A stretch of DNA of 7,649 bases from an uncultured Planctomycetaceae bacterium (lineage in GTDB: Bacteria > Planctomycetota > Planctomycetia > Pirellulales > Pirellulaceae): assembly GCA_937967755.1 (NCBI GenBank), contig CALBTA010000613.1:1-7649 (forward strand), read 5' to 3'. The translations under genes and the position numbers were made by a program. Under the pieces are notes generated by a model that was not told the DNA's origin, made no database searches, and worked only from the letters and a program-made list of their open reading frames with translations. Of the stretch, positions 7,598 to 7,649 are shown piece by piece; position 1 is the first letter of the stretch; each line of letters begins with the position of its first letter.

Positions 7598-7641
7598 CGT
7601 GCTTGCAAAGGTGTAAAATAACATACAGAGAGGTGCTCCAA

Positions 7642-7649
7642 GTGTTTCC
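7642..7649 (+). CDS. Start of a gene running off the right edge (partial)
   Basis: GTG at 7642-7644 is preceded by GAGAGG (7628-7633) with an 8-nt spacer and by a consensus -10 box 45 nt upstream, so a plus-strand gene very likely starts here with Val(fMet)-Phe. Only eight bases are inside the window, so its product cannot be told. Confidence 0.4.

Larger units (their letters stand above)
7172..7641. other. Intergenic region between the xylR relic and the next gene
   Basis: No open frame with a ribosome site or recognisable product was found in this 470-bp stretch. It carries a candidate minus-strand promoter for xylR (7282-7310), the perfect dyad at 7348-7361, a second loose dyad ATCAC-TTG-GGTGAT (7369-7382), a GAGTCGACTC palindrome near 7546-7555, and a plus-strand TATAAT box at 7592-7597. 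This is the layout expected of a divergent regulatory region. Confidence 0.5.

Overview
The window looks like a chromosomal segment of a planctomycete, probably of the Pirellulales type. This is an inference from gene content: a XylR-type regulator joining a LacI-like sensor to an AraC-type DNA-binding end, a secreted HtrA-like protease fused to a SirB1-type domain, a very small helix-turn-helix/zinc-ribbon protein, GC-rich coding sequence, and intergenic hairpin repeats. No phylogenetic search was possible.

Layout, left to right. Positions 1-201 hold no gene but two strong hairpin repeats (83-112 and 181-201). A small minus-strand gene for an HTH plus Cys4 protein lies at 202-459, with a promoter-like AT-rich island upstream. 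The divergent gap 460-979 precedes rpsA (980-2866, +), which encodes a six-domain ribosomal protein S1 with a long acidic tail. rpsA converges on a minus-strand gene for a secreted NTF2/lumazine-binding-like protein (3069-3560). The whole 202-nt gap between their stop codons is a nested inverted-repeat element: an outer 15-bp arm pair enclosing three inner hairpin regions.

Upstream of the NTF2-like gene, about 40 bp holds a symmetrical array of four GTAAC/GTTAC half-sites spaced one helical turn apart, followed by another hairpin repeat at 3722-3740. Next, on the minus strand, comes a 738-residue secreted protein (3756-5972): a trypsin/HtrA-like protease with an intact catalytic triad, a LamG/DUF1080-like sandwich, a helical linker and a SirB1 transglutaminase-like domain with a repeat-like helical end. 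Behind it (6072-7171, -) lies a XylR-family regulator that is broken twice: a frameshift at an A6 run exactly in the form of an A AAA AAC slippery heptamer, and an apparent in-frame loss of the first helix of the AraC domain. The right end (7172-7649) is intergenic, with a candidate xylR promoter, a perfect ATATCA-GG-TGATAT dyad, and a TATAAT box plus Shine-Dalgarno leading into a GTG start that runs off the edge.

These genes do not form an obvious single pathway. rpsA is a housekeeping translation gene, while the protease and the NTF2-like protein are both predicted to be exported. The XylR relic may once have controlled a sugar-use gene beyond the right edge. The observations most worth following are the structured element at 2874-3059, the GTAAC array at 3664-3707, and the frameshifted regulator.
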